Positions 55,164-62,701 of a DNA stretch of 64,000 nucleotides are shown one piece after another. Source of the stretch: Streptomyces alboflavus (lineage in GTDB: Bacteria > Actinomycetota > Actinomycetes > Streptomycetales > Streptomycetaceae); NCBI RefSeq assembly GCF_000716675.1, contig NZ_JNXT01000026.1, positions 1-64,000 of the forward strand, in the 5' to 3' direction. The translations under genes and the position numbers were made by a program. Positions within the stretch are counted from its first letter, which is position 1. Each line of letters starts with the position of its first letter. The notes beneath the pieces were generated by a model, which did not search any database, had not been told where the DNA came from, and saw nothing but the letters and a program-made list of their open reading frames with translations.

Positions 55164-55781
55164 TCAGCCCCGCGGGTCCTTGCACGCCAGCTCCAGGCAC
55201 GACGCCACGAGCAGTTCGAGGTCGGCCTCAAGGGGGCCGCCGGAGTCGCCGGGTGCCGATGCCGTGAGGTGCTGCATCGCGAGGCCGTCGAACCCGGCGA
55301 GGAAGAAGCGCGCCATCGTGCGCGCGTCCACGGCCGGGTCGGTGCCGCTGCGCCGCGAGACCTCGGTGACGAGGGCGGCCGTCGTGTCCTCCAGGCCGCG
55401 CTGCTGCTCCGCGGCCATCTCGCGCAGGTCGGGGTCGCGCAGCGCGAGGACGTACAGCTCGGTCATGAGCAGGTACTGGCCGGGGCGTTCGCGCAGGCTC
55501 GCGCCCAGTGCCCGCGCCATGGCCTGCACGGTCCCGTCGAAGGACACCTCGCCCGGGGCGGCCGTCCGCACCCGCTCCAGGATGTCCCCGGTGAGCCGCT
55601 CGAGGACCGCCGCGTACAGCTCCTTCTTCGTGCCGAAGGTGTAGTGCACCGTCGCCTGGGCCACGCCGAGCTCCGCGGCGATCGCGCGGGTGCTGCCCGC
55701 GGCGATGCCTTCGCGTGCCATCAGGTCGATGGCGGCCTGGACGAGCTGGGGGCGCCGTTCGGCGGCGGGGATGTGGGCCAC
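55164..55781 (-). CDS. TetR-family regulator of the MMPL gene
   Basis: The 205-residue product is placed at GTG 55781 (ATG 55811 adds ten residues; neither has a clear site). The HTH is LVQAAIDLMAREGIAAGSTRAIAAELGVAQATVHYTFGTKKELYAAV, seen as AIAAELGVAQATVHYTFGTK. The C-terminal ligand domain is helical (MTELYVLALRDPDLREMAAE, ARFFLAGFDGLAMQH). It is divergent from the MMPL gene, with the inverted repeat at 55834-55857 between them, so it likely represses that exporter until a ligand appears. Confidence 0.9.
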   Translation of the reverse strand: MAHIPAAERRPQLVQAAIDLMAREGIAAGSTRAIAAELGVAQATVHYTFGTKKELYAAVLERLTGDILERVRTAAPGEVSFDGTVQAMARALGASLRERPGQYLLMTELYVLALRDPDLREMAAEQQRGLEDTTAALVTEVSRRSGTDPAVDARTMARFFLAGFDGLAMQHLTASAPGDSGGPLEADLELLVASCLELACKDPRG

Positions 55782-55833
55782 GGGGCCATCGTATCGACCG
55801 GATCGGCCCATTCGGGCGGGCGACGTTGTCGCT

Positions 55834-55857
55834 CGACTTTGTCACCTGACCAAGTCG
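55834..55857. promoter_or_regulatory. TetR operator
   Basis: CGACTTTGTC-ACCT and GACCAAGTCG form a 10+10 inverted repeat with one mismatch, in the 142-bp gap between the TetR and MMPL starts. It is the best candidate operator for both genes. Confidence 0.55.
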
Positions 55858-55923
55858 TGCGTACAGTGCGTGGGGGAGGGGTCCGCAGGGGCCCGCCGAC
55901 CCCATGACCCAAGGGAGGGACCC

Positions 55924-58140
55924 ATGGCGACATTCCTGTACCGCCTGGGCCGGTTCGCCTTCGTACGCCGCCGGGCGGTGCTCGTCGCCTGGGTGGCGCT
56001 GCTTGTGCTGCTCGGCGGCGCCGCGGCCGCGTTCTCGGAACGGCCGAGCGAGGAGTTCAAGGTCCCCGGCACGGAGGCGCAGACCACGCTCGACCGGATC
56101 AAGGGGGCGTTCCCGGAACAGGCCAACGCCTCCGGGCAGTTGGTCTTCACGGTCGACAAGGGCCGCAGGCTCACCGACGCCGCGCCCCGCGCGGCCGTCC
56201 TCGCCGCCGTGGAAAGGGTCGCCGATGTGCCCGCCGTCGCCTCCGCCGCCGAGCCGTTCGGGGCGCGCGCCGTCTCGCCGGACGGCCGGGTCGCCATCGC
56301 GCAGCTCGGCTTCGACGAGAAGGTCTCGGACGTCACGGACGCCGACCGGTCGGCGGTCCGCGAGGCCGTGGGCGACGCGGCGGCGGACGCCGGGGTCACC
56401 GTGAAGTACGGCGGTGACGCCTTCGTGCCGCCGGTGACGGCGGGCAGCAGCGAGGTGATCGGCCTCGGCGTGGCCGTCGTCGTCCTCCTCGTCACCTTCG
56501 GCAGCGTGGTCGCCGCCGGGCTGCCGCTCCTGACGGCCCTGATCGGCGTCGGCGTCGGCCTCGCGGGCGTCTTCGCGCTCTCCGGCAGCTTCGAGCTGAT
56601 CTCGACGGCGCCTGTCCTCGCCCTGATGATCGGCCTCGCCGTGGGCATCGACTACGCCCTGTTCATCGTGTCCCGGCACCGCCAGCACCTGGCCGAGGGG
56701 ATGGTCCCGCAGGAGGCGGCGGCCCGCGCGACCGGCACCGCCGGCAGCGCCGTCGTCTTCGCCGGGCTCACCGTCGTCGCGGCCCTCGCCGGGCTCTCCG
56801 TCGTCGGCATCCCGTTCCTCACGGTGATGGGCCTCTCCTCGGCGGCGGCCGTGCTCGTCGCGGTCCTCGTCGCGGTGACGCTGGTACCGGCGCTGCTCGG
56901 ATTCGCCGGTACGCGGATCGCCGGACGGCGTCGTACGAGGACGGGTACAAGTACAGGTACGGGCCCGGAGGCCGACCGGCCGCCCCGGGAGACCTTCGGC
57001 ACCCGCTGGGCACGGCTCGTCACCCGGCGCCCCGTCGCCGTCCTCCTCCTCGGCCTCCTGGGCCTCGGCGCCCTCGCCGTACCCGCCGCCGATCTGCGCC
57101 TCGGCCTGACCAGCCCCGGTTCACAGGCCGAGCACACCTCCGCCCGGCAGGCCTACGACCTCGTGTCCGAACGCTTCGGGCCGGGCTTCAACGGCCCCCT
57201 CACCGTCGTCGTCGACGCCTCCGGTGCACCGAAGCCGAAGCAGGCCGTCGCCCGCGTCACCGCCGAGGTCGGCCGGATGCCGGGCGTCGCGGCGACCCTG
57301 CCGCCCGCGTACGACGCCCGCAGCGGCACCGCCGTCGTCACCGCGCTGCCGAAGACCGGACCCGACAGCGCCCGCACCAAGCAGCTCGTGTCCGACCTGC
57401 GCGACCACCGCGCCGACTGGAAGGAGACCACCGGCGCCGACGTCGCCGTCACCGGCACCACGGCCGCCGCCATCGACGTCTCCCAGAAGCTGACGGACGC
57501 CCTGCCGCCGTTCCTGGCCGTGATCGTCGGCATCGCCGCCGTCCTGCTCACCCTCGCCTTCCGGTCCGTCCTCATCCCCCTGAAGGCCATCGCGGGCTTC
57601 CTGCTCAGCATCGCCGCGTCCACCGGCGTGGTCGTCGCCGTCTACCAGTGGGGCTGGCTCGCCGACTTCGTGGGCGTACCCAGGACCGGGCCCGTGGTGA
57701 GCTTCCTGCCCATCCTCCTCATCAGCGTGCTGTTCGGCCTCGCCATGGACTACCAGCTCTTCCTGGTCTCCCGGATGAAGGAGGAGTACGTGCACGGGGC
57801 CGCGCCCCGCGACGCGGTCGTCCGCGGCTTCGGCCACAGCGCCCGCGTCGTGACCGCTGCCGCGCTCATCATGGTCTCGGTGTTCGCGGGCTTCGTCTTC
57901 GACGACGACCCGATCATCCAGCCCATCGGCTTCGCCCTCGCCGTGGGTGTCCTCGTCGACGCGTTCGTGGTGCGGATGGCGCTCGTACCGGCGGCGATGG
58001 CCCTGGCGGGGCGGGCGGCGTGGTGGTTCCCCCGGTCCTGGGAGCGCGTTGTCCCCCGGGTGGACATGGAGGGCGAGGCGCTCGCGACGGAGCCGCCGGT
58101 GCGGGAGCCGGTGGGCGCGGGGCCGCGCGTCAAGGTGTGA
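55924..58140 (+). CDS. MMPL-family transporter
   Basis: The 738-residue product starts at ATG 55924 after GGGAGGG. It has the MMPL/RND-like two-half topology: helix at the N-terminus (VLVAWVALLVLLGGAAAAF), an outer domain (about 40-190), five helices (VIGLGVAVVVLLVTFGSVVA, LMIGLAVGIDYALFIVSRHR, which carries the conserved GxxxDY proton-relay motif), then a second outer domain and five more helices (VLFGLAMDYQLFLVSRMKEE, repeating the motif). MMPLs export lipids or drugs across the membrane. TetR control and the deacetylase on the other side give no clear substrate. Confidence 0.93.
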   Translation: MATFLYRLGRFAFVRRRAVLVAWVALLVLLGGAAAAFSERPSEEFKVPGTEAQTTLDRIKGAFPEQANASGQLVFTVDKGRRLTDAAPRAAVLAAVERVADVPAVASAAEPFGARAVSPDGRVAIAQLGFDEKVSDVTDADRSAVREAVGDAAADAGVTVKYGGDAFVPPVTAGSSEVIGLGVAVVVLLVTFGSVVAAGLPLLTALIGVGVGLAGVFALSGSFELISTAPVLALMIGLAVGIDYALFIVSRHRQHLAEGMVPQEAAARATGTAGSAVVFAGLTVVAALAGLSVVGIPFLTVMGLSSAAAVLVAVLVAVTLVPALLGFAGTRIAGRRRTRTGTSTGTGPEADRPPRETFGTRWARLVTRRPVAVLLLGLLGLGALAVPAADLRLGLTSPGSQAEHTSARQAYDLVSERFGPGFNGPLTVVVDASGAPKPKQAVARVTAEVGRMPGVAATLPPAYDARSGTAVVTALPKTGPDSARTKQLVSDLRDHRADWKETTGADVAVTGTTAAAIDVSQKLTDALPPFLAVIVGIAAVLLTLAFRSVLIPLKAIAGFLLSIAASTGVVVAVYQWGWLADFVGVPRTGPVVSFLPILLISVLFGLAMDYQLFLVSRMKEEYVHGAAPRDAVVRGFGHSARVVTAAALIMVSVFAGFVFDDDPIIQPIGFALAVGVLVDAFVVRMALVPAAMALAGRAAWWFPRSWERVVPRVDMEGEALATEPPVREPVGAGPRVKV

Positions 58141-58145
58141 CCGGG

Positions 58146-58182
58146 GCGCGGGGCGGGGGAGCCGGTCAGCCCCGCCCCGCGC
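58146..58182. terminator. Bidirectional terminator between convergent genes
   Basis: GCGCGGGGCGGGG (58146-58158) pairs with CCCCGCCCCGCGC (58170-58182). It overlaps the last codons of the deacetylase gene. Confidence 0.75.
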
Positions 58183-59035
58183 GGTGGTGCTCCGCGATCT
58201 CGTCCGACGTGGTGGTCCACACGCCCGGGTGGTTCACCACGTACTCCAGTGCCTGGTCGAGGTACTTGGCGCGGAACGCCTGCCCGATGACGAACGGGTG
58301 CAGGGCGAGGGCCATCACGCGCCCGCTGTCCGCCGCCTCCGCGTCGGCGTGCAGCTGGTCGAGCTGGTCCTTGACGATCTGGACGAAGTCGGGGCCGGTC
58401 ATGCTGTGGCCGACGAAGAGGTTGATGTCGTTGAGTTCGACGGAGTACGGGACGCCGAACATGCCGGGGACGTTCAGGTCGAAGGGCTGGTCGTCGTTCG
58501 TCCAGTCGAGGACGTAGTCGAGGCCGAGTTCCTTGATGAGGTGCGGCGTCCGGAACGTCTCGGTGAGGGCGGGCCCCATCCACCCGCGCGGCCGCGTCCC
58601 CGTGGTCCGCTCGATGGTCTCGACGACGTCCGTCAGGTACTTCCGCTCCTCGTCCTCCGTCATGTCCGCCTGGAAGACCGAGTTGTTCTTGCCGTGCGCG
58701 AGCCAGGCCCAGTCGCGCTCGCGCCCCGCCCGGATGATCTGCGGATAGCGTTCGCCCACATCGGAGTTGAGCAGCACGCTGGCCCGCACGCCGTGCTTGT
58801 CGAGGGTCTCAAGCGTCCGCCAGAAGCCGACGCGCGGCCCGTAGTCCCGCCACCCGTAGTTCAGCGGGTCCGGGGTGAGGTGCGCGGTGCCGGGGAACGT
58901 CGACGTCGACGGCTTGTCGACCTCGTAGTGCTCGATGTTGAGCCCCACATAGAAGGCGACCTTGGCGCCGCCCGGCCACTGGATCGGCTCGCGCTCGACT
59001 ATGGGGCTGTAGTCGTAGAGCTGGTTGTCGGCCAT
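58166..59035 (-). CDS. Polysaccharide-deacetylase-fold (allantoinase/PuuE-like) protein
   Basis: The 289-residue product starts at ATG 59035 after GAGGTGA. NodB-fold features are visible: KVAFYVGLNIEHYE, NYGWRDYGPRVGFWRTL, VRASVLLNSDVGERYP, WLAHGKNN, RPRGWMGPALTET and MALALHPFVIGQ. The usual metal triad (Asp-His-His) is only partly clear (LNSDVGE, LHPFVIG). The pattern resembles the PuuE/allantoinase branch rather than chitin deacetylases. There is no signal peptide, so it is cytoplasmic. Substrate not inferable from neighbours. Confidence 0.85.
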   Translation of the reverse strand: MADNQLYDYSPIVEREPIQWPGGAKVAFYVGLNIEHYEVDKPSTSTFPGTAHLTPDPLNYGWRDYGPRVGFWRTLETLDKHGVRASVLLNSDVGERYPQIIRAGRERDWAWLAHGKNNSVFQADMTEDEERKYLTDVVETIERTTGTRPRGWMGPALTETFRTPHLIKELGLDYVLDWTNDDQPFDLNVPGMFGVPYSVELNDINLFVGHSMTGPDFVQIVKDQLDQLHADAEAADSGRVMALALHPFVIGQAFRAKYLDQALEYVVNHPGVWTTTSDEIAEHHRAGRG

Positions 59036-59090
59036 CACACTCACCTCGGAACGCTCGCTGCGGTGCGCTGGCAGCGGGCTGCTGTCAGCG

Positions 59091-59130
59091 GTCTGTCGTG
59101 GGCGGGAGCGGTGTCCCGCCCACGACAGAC
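59091..59130 (-). terminator. Terminator between the secreted-protein and deacetylase genes
   Basis: GTCTGTCGTGGGCGGGA (59091-59107) and its exact complement (59114-59130) form a 17-bp stem with a 6-nt loop. It ends the gene at 59187-59621 and sits just upstream of the deacetylase start. Confidence 0.8.
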
Positions 59131-59186
59131 ATCCTGAAACGTTCACACTGATGTGAGGGTCAAACGGTCGCCGCCCCCTTCTCCGC

Positions 59187-59621
59187 CTACTTCACTTCCA
59201 CGGTGACCTTCCAGGGCAGGACGACGGCCGGGCAGGCGTAGCCGGGGTCGGGGACGCAGCTGCGGGTCGCGCTGACGGTTGCGGTGGCGGTGCCGACGCC
59301 GTCCACGTGCAGGTCGGCGCGGGCGTCGCCGTTCGGCAGGGTGCTGCCCGCGGTCTTGCGGAGCACGTCGGGGGTGTCGGTGTCCGGGGCGGTCCACTTC
59401 CAGGTGACGTGCCCGTCGCGGTACGCGGTGAGCCTGACCTCGACGGTGTCCCCGGTGGCGACGCTGACGGTCCGGCCGTGGTCGAGGTTCGTCAGGACGG
59501 CCCTCCCGGCCGCCGCCCGCGCCTCGACCTGGGCGGTCGCCGGAGTGGCGGTGGCGGCGAACGCGGCCAGGACGAAGAGGCCCGCGGCCAGCGGGACGGC
59601 GGTGCGGTGCGTCGGCTTCAT
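59187..59621 (-). CDS. Secreted protein, possibly chagasin-like fold
   Basis: The 144-residue product starts at ATG 59621 after GGGGAA; longer in-frame starts lack sites. A signal peptide (AVPLAAGLFVLAAFAATATP) is clear. The mature part is strand-rich: TVSVATGDTVEVRLTAYRDG, VTWKWTAPD and a closing VVLPWKVTVEVK, with two Cys (RSCVPDP, YACPAV). The pattern is compatible with an Ig-like or inhibitor-I42 (chagasin) fold, but the NPTTG signature is not visible, so this is only a possibility. Confidence 0.6.
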   Translation of the reverse strand: MKPTHRTAVPLAAGLFVLAAFAATATPATAQVEARAAAGRAVLTNLDHGRTVSVATGDTVEVRLTAYRDGHVTWKWTAPDTDTPDVLRKTAGSTLPNGDARADLHVDGVGTATATVSATRSCVPDPGYACPAVVLPWKVTVEVK

Positions 59622-59774
59622 GGTTTCCCCAGGGTGTGCGTGTCGGTACGGATCCGTGGGGGCAGGCCGGACGGCCCGCACCCAGAGATCAGAATCGGCC
59701 GCGCGCAGCCCGCACTTGCGGCTGTGACCGACAAACACCCTGTTTGGGTGAGCCGGGGGCGTTACGTCACGTCG

Positions 59775-59803
59775 TGACCGCCGAGCGGCCCGCGCGCGGT
59801 GCC
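59775..59803. repeat. Left copy of a 29-bp direct repeat flanking the NB-ARC segment
   Basis: TGACCGCCGAGCGGCCCGC and the next ten bases match 62716-62744 at 27 of 29 positions. The other copy lies within the 3' end of the winged-helix gene. The pair brackets a 2.9-kb interval. Could be an old recombination scar. Confidence 0.5.
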
Positions 59804-59817
59804 CCTTACTCGTCCCC

Positions 59818-59973
59818 TTACTCGTCCTCGGCCTCGATGCCTGGCCCTTCGGTCACCCACTGCCGAGCGGCGGCCAGGTCGGGCGCCGTGCCCGCCATCT
59901 CGTAGGCGAAGCCGTTCCACGCGATCAGGGCCCGGAGATGACTCCAGGTGGTGTTGCGGAGGGACAGACTTGA
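59818..59973 (-). pseudogene. C-terminal remnant of an unidentified gene
   Basis: Reading leftward, 51 codons end at TAA (59818-59820) and begin right after an in-frame TGA (59974-59976). The translation contains HLRALIAWNGFAYEMAGT, APDLAAARQWV and EGPGIEAEDE, strongly protein-like, with no start codon or ribosome-binding site. It is best read as the tail of a truncated gene, overwritten upstream by the segment carrying the NB-ARC pair. Parent family not identified. Confidence 0.5.
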
Positions 59974-59975
59974 TC

Positions 59976-60377
59976 ATGTCTTCGGAGCGACCATGGGGTA
60001 TGACGAGCTGGCGTAAGGCGTGTCTGGTGGTCCTCGCAGTCGTGGGTGTCGCGGCGGCAGTGGGGTTGGTCGTGGTGCTTTTGGCCGCCGATCTCAACAC
60101 GGCCGCCGCGGCGGCCAGCGTGGTGGGTGCGGTGGTGGGTGTCGTGGCGACCTGGGTGGCGGTGGCGGCGTTGCTGCGTTCTTCGTCGACATCGGCGACG
60201 GTCCAGGCGGACGGTGGGTCGAACGCGGCGGGCCGCGACATGCGCAGCCCGCGGGCTCGTGACACCGGGGTGGGCTCCGCGCCTCCGCCCACTCCGAGGC
60301 CGGGGGTGTCCGCATCGGGCGGGTCGAACGCGGCGGGCCAGGACATGGAGGACCCGACCGCACACCGCGGCCTGTGA
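59976..60377 (+). CDS. Two-helix membrane protein with C-terminal repeated signalling-like motif
   Basis: The 133-residue product is placed at ATG 59976, 11 bases after GGAGGGA (59958-59964); ATG 60000 would shorten it by eight residues. Two membrane helices (about 15-38 and 44-67: ACLVVLAVVGVAAAVGLVVV, AASVVGAVVGVVATWVAVAA) precede a ~65-residue tail. The tail carries ADGGSNAAGRDM (78-89) and SASGGSNAAGQDM (112-124) separated by a Pro-rich linker. The next gene's N-terminus has the same motif. It overlaps that gene by four bases (GTGA). It may be a membrane effector switched on by the NB-ARC protein; that role is inferred. Confidence 0.72.
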   Translation: MSSERPWGMTSWRKACLVVLAVVGVAAAVGLVVVLLAADLNTAAAAASVVGAVVGVVATWVAVAALLRSSSTSATVQADGGSNAAGRDMRSPRARDTGVGSAPPPTPRPGVSASGGSNAAGQDMEDPTAHRGL

Positions 60378-62362
60378 CCCCCTGGCAGCGCCGCAAGCGG
60401 CCTGTCGAAGCCGACATCCTCTCCACGGCGGCGGGCGTCTCGGCGACCTCGGGGTCCAATGCCGCCGGGCGAGACCTGGTCAACCCCGTAGCCGTCCACG
60501 CCGCGTACGCGCTGCCGCCGGAGGCGTATGCGCCGATCCCCGACAGCGCTGCGGCGGGCGGGGTGTCGAACATCGGGACCGGCCTGTTTGTCGGCCGCGT
60601 CGACGAACTGGAGGCGCTGGAGGCGGCGTTCGCCCGGCCCGGCGAGGTCGTCGTGCACGCGGTGCACGGGCTGGGGGGAGCAGGCAAGTCGGCGCTCGCC
60701 GCGCGCTGGGCGGCCCGTCGGCCCGAGAAGGTGCGGTGGTGGATCACCGCCGACACCGAGACCGCGGTCAACGCGGGGCTGGCCTCGCTGGCGCGAGCCC
60801 TGTGGCCCGGACTGGCCGGGCTGCCCGCCGAGTTGCAGACCGAACGCGCGCTGGCCTGGCTCGCCGGCCATGATGGATGGCTGCTCGTGCTGGACAACGT
60901 CGAGGACCCCCGGCACATCCGCCCACTCCTGGACCGCGTGCCGGGCGGCCGGGTGCTGGTCACCACCCGCCGCGCGACCGGCTGGCACCACCAGGCCACC
61001 ACGATCCGCCTCGGCGTGTTCGACCCGGCCGAAGCCGTCGACCTGTTCACCCGCATCCTCACCCACCCGGGCCCCCGCGACACCGACGGCGCCGCAGCCG
61101 TGTGCGAGGAACTCGGGCACCTGGCCCTGGCCGTGGAGCAGGCCGCCGCGTACTGCGCCGAGACCGGCACAAGCCCCCGCGACTACCTGGACATGCTGGC
61201 CCGGTGGCCCGCCACCATGTTCGCCGCCGGTACCGAGGGCGGCGACTCCGAACGCACCATCGCCCGCATCTGGCACCTCACGCTCAACCACCTGACCGAC
61301 ACCCCACTGGCCGGTGACGTCCTGCGGATCCTGGCCTGGTATGCCCCCGACAACATCCCCCGCACCCTGCTCCACGGCCTCGCCGAACCACCCCAGCTCG
61401 CCACCGCGGTCGGCAAGCTCGTCGCCTACAACATGATCACCGACAACCACGACGGCACCCTGTCCATCCACCGCCTCCTCCAGGCCCTCGCCCGCACCCC
61501 CGACCCCGACGACCCCCACCGCCTCCCCGAAGCCGTCGACCAAGCCCGCGACCAGGCCGCCGCACTCCTCGCGTACACCTTCCCTGCCGACAGCAAACAG
61601 CCCGAAACCTGGCCCCAGTGCAGGGCCCTCCTCCCACACACCGACGCCCTCACCCGCCACCACACCCCCGACCACGACACCACCCACACCGCCTACGCCC
61701 TCGACCGCGCCGCCGCCTACCGGATCGGCCAGGGCGCACTCGCCCTGGCCATCCACGCCCTCCAACGCGCCCTCACCACCCACGAACGGCTGCTGGGCGG
61801 CGATCACCCCAGTACGCTGACTTCGCGCAACAACCTGGCGTACGCATACGAGTCGGCGGGGGATCTGGGCCGGGCAATCCCGCTCTACGAACACGCGATG
61901 GCGGACTACGAGCGGGTCTTGGGCGGCGATCACCCCAGTACGCTGACTTCGCGGAACAACCTCGCGTACGCATACGGGTCGGCGGGGGATCTGGGCCGGG
62001 CGATCCCGCTGTACGAGCGGACCCTGGCGGAGCGGGAGCGGGTCTTGGGCGGCGATCACCCCAGTACGCTGACTTCGCGGAACAACCTCGCGTACGCATA
62101 CAAGTCGGCGGGGGATCTGGGCCGGGCAATCCCGCTGTACGAACGCACCCTGGCGGACTGCGAGCGAGTCTTGGGCGGCGATCACCCCGACACGCTGGCC
62201 TCGCGCAACAACCTCGCGTACGCATACGAGTCGGCGGGGGATCTGGGCCGGGCAATCCCGCTCTACGAACGCACCCTGGCGGACTGCGAGCGAGTGCTGA
62301 GCCCGAAGCATCCAATGATTGCGGTGGTGCGTGTGAACCTGGAACTGGCGCGGTCCGCATAG
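60374..62362 (+). CDS. NB-ARC (STAND) NTPase with TPR repeats
   Basis: The 662-residue protein starts at GTG 60374, inside the upstream stop. Residues 20-36 hold GVSATSGSNAAGRDL, the motif shared with the upstream protein. NB-ARC landmarks follow: FVGRVDELEAL, Walker A GLGGAGKS (99-106), Walker B WLLVLDNVE, sensor-like VLVTTRRATG, and a GLPLA-equivalent GHLALAVEQAAAY. A winged-helix-like segment (MITDNHDGTLSIHRLLQAL) leads to TPRs. The last four TPRs (about 473-640) are nearly identical 42-residue units. STAND proteins of this layout act as NLR-like sensors or switches. Target or trigger unknown. Confidence 0.9.
   Translation: MTPWQRRKRPVEADILSTAAGVSATSGSNAAGRDLVNPVAVHAAYALPPEAYAPIPDSAAAGGVSNIGTGLFVGRVDELEALEAAFARPGEVVVHAVHGLGGAGKSALAARWAARRPEKVRWWITADTETAVNAGLASLARALWPGLAGLPAELQTERALAWLAGHDGWLLVLDNVEDPRHIRPLLDRVPGGRVLVTTRRATGWHHQATTIRLGVFDPAEAVDLFTRILTHPGPRDTDGAAAVCEELGHLALAVEQAAAYCAETGTSPRDYLDMLARWPATMFAAGTEGGDSERTIARIWHLTLNHLTDTPLAGDVLRILAWYAPDNIPRTLLHGLAEPPQLATAVGKLVAYNMITDNHDGTLSIHRLLQALARTPDPDDPHRLPEAVDQARDQAAALLAYTFPADSKQPETWPQCRALLPHTDALTRHHTPDHDTTHTAYALDRAAAYRIGQGALALAIHALQRALTTHERLLGGDHPSTLTSRNNLAYAYESAGDLGRAIPLYEHAMADYERVLGGDHPSTLTSRNNLAYAYGSAGDLGRAIPLYERTLAERERVLGGDHPSTLTSRNNLAYAYKSAGDLGRAIPLYERTLADCERVLGGDHPDTLASRNNLAYAYESAGDLGRAIPLYERTLADCERVLSPKHPMIAVVRVNLELARSA
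61792..62295 (+). repeat. Four 126-bp coding repeats (TPRs)
   Basis: Units start near 61792, 61918, 62044 and 62170. They share long identical runs such as GGCGGCGATCACCCC and AACCTCGCGTACGCATAC. Near identity at synonymous positions points to recent expansion or gene conversion. Confidence 0.93.
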
Positions 62363-62447
62363 CGGGTGTGGCGCCCTCCGTTGGCCGAGCCAGGATGTTG
62401 GCGTGGGTGGACCGGGCGATGCAGCAACCGGAGGCAGGCGGACGGCA

Positions 62448-62573
62448 TTTGGTCGCCACCTCCGGTCGCCGCAGCGGATCACCAGTCACCTGGGCCGCGA
62501 CCTCGTCGTCCTGGGCGAGCGCGTTGCGCACCGGGCTGAACTTCAGCCCGATGTCCTCGGCCAGCTCCGTACC
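62448..62573 (-). pseudogene. Remnant resembling a DUF6192-type protein
   Basis: Reading leftward, 42 codons encode ELAEDIGLKFSPVRNAL, QDDEVAAQVTGDPLRRPEVA and TK. The first segment resembles the HTH-like part, and the second the VAxxVTxDxLRRPxVA region, of DUF6192 proteins of Streptomyces plasmid/phage-type DNA (from memory). In such proteins the two are separated by ~80 residues, so this looks like an internally deleted fragment. It lacks a start and ordered flanks. The rest of 62363-62701 shows no gene. Confidence 0.4.
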
Positions 62574-62701
62574 ACTTCGCCAGCGACGAACCCCGGCTTC
62601 CTGCCCAGCAGCCTTCCTCCGGTGACAGATCCACGGCAGCCTAAGGCCAGAGCACCCCACCACCACGGCCTCAATCAGCCCCAACAGCCCGCGCGCAAGG
62701 T

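Noticed and set aside
59762..62482. 906-codon minus-strand frame over the NB-ARC locus
   Set aside because: Its repeats are only the antisense of the TPR units. The + strand frame has Walker motifs and a coupled start.
62363..62701. A full gene between the NB-ARC gene and the winged-helix gene
   Set aside because: Only the 42-codon DUF6192-like stretch looks coding; the surrounding frame is not protein-like and has no start.
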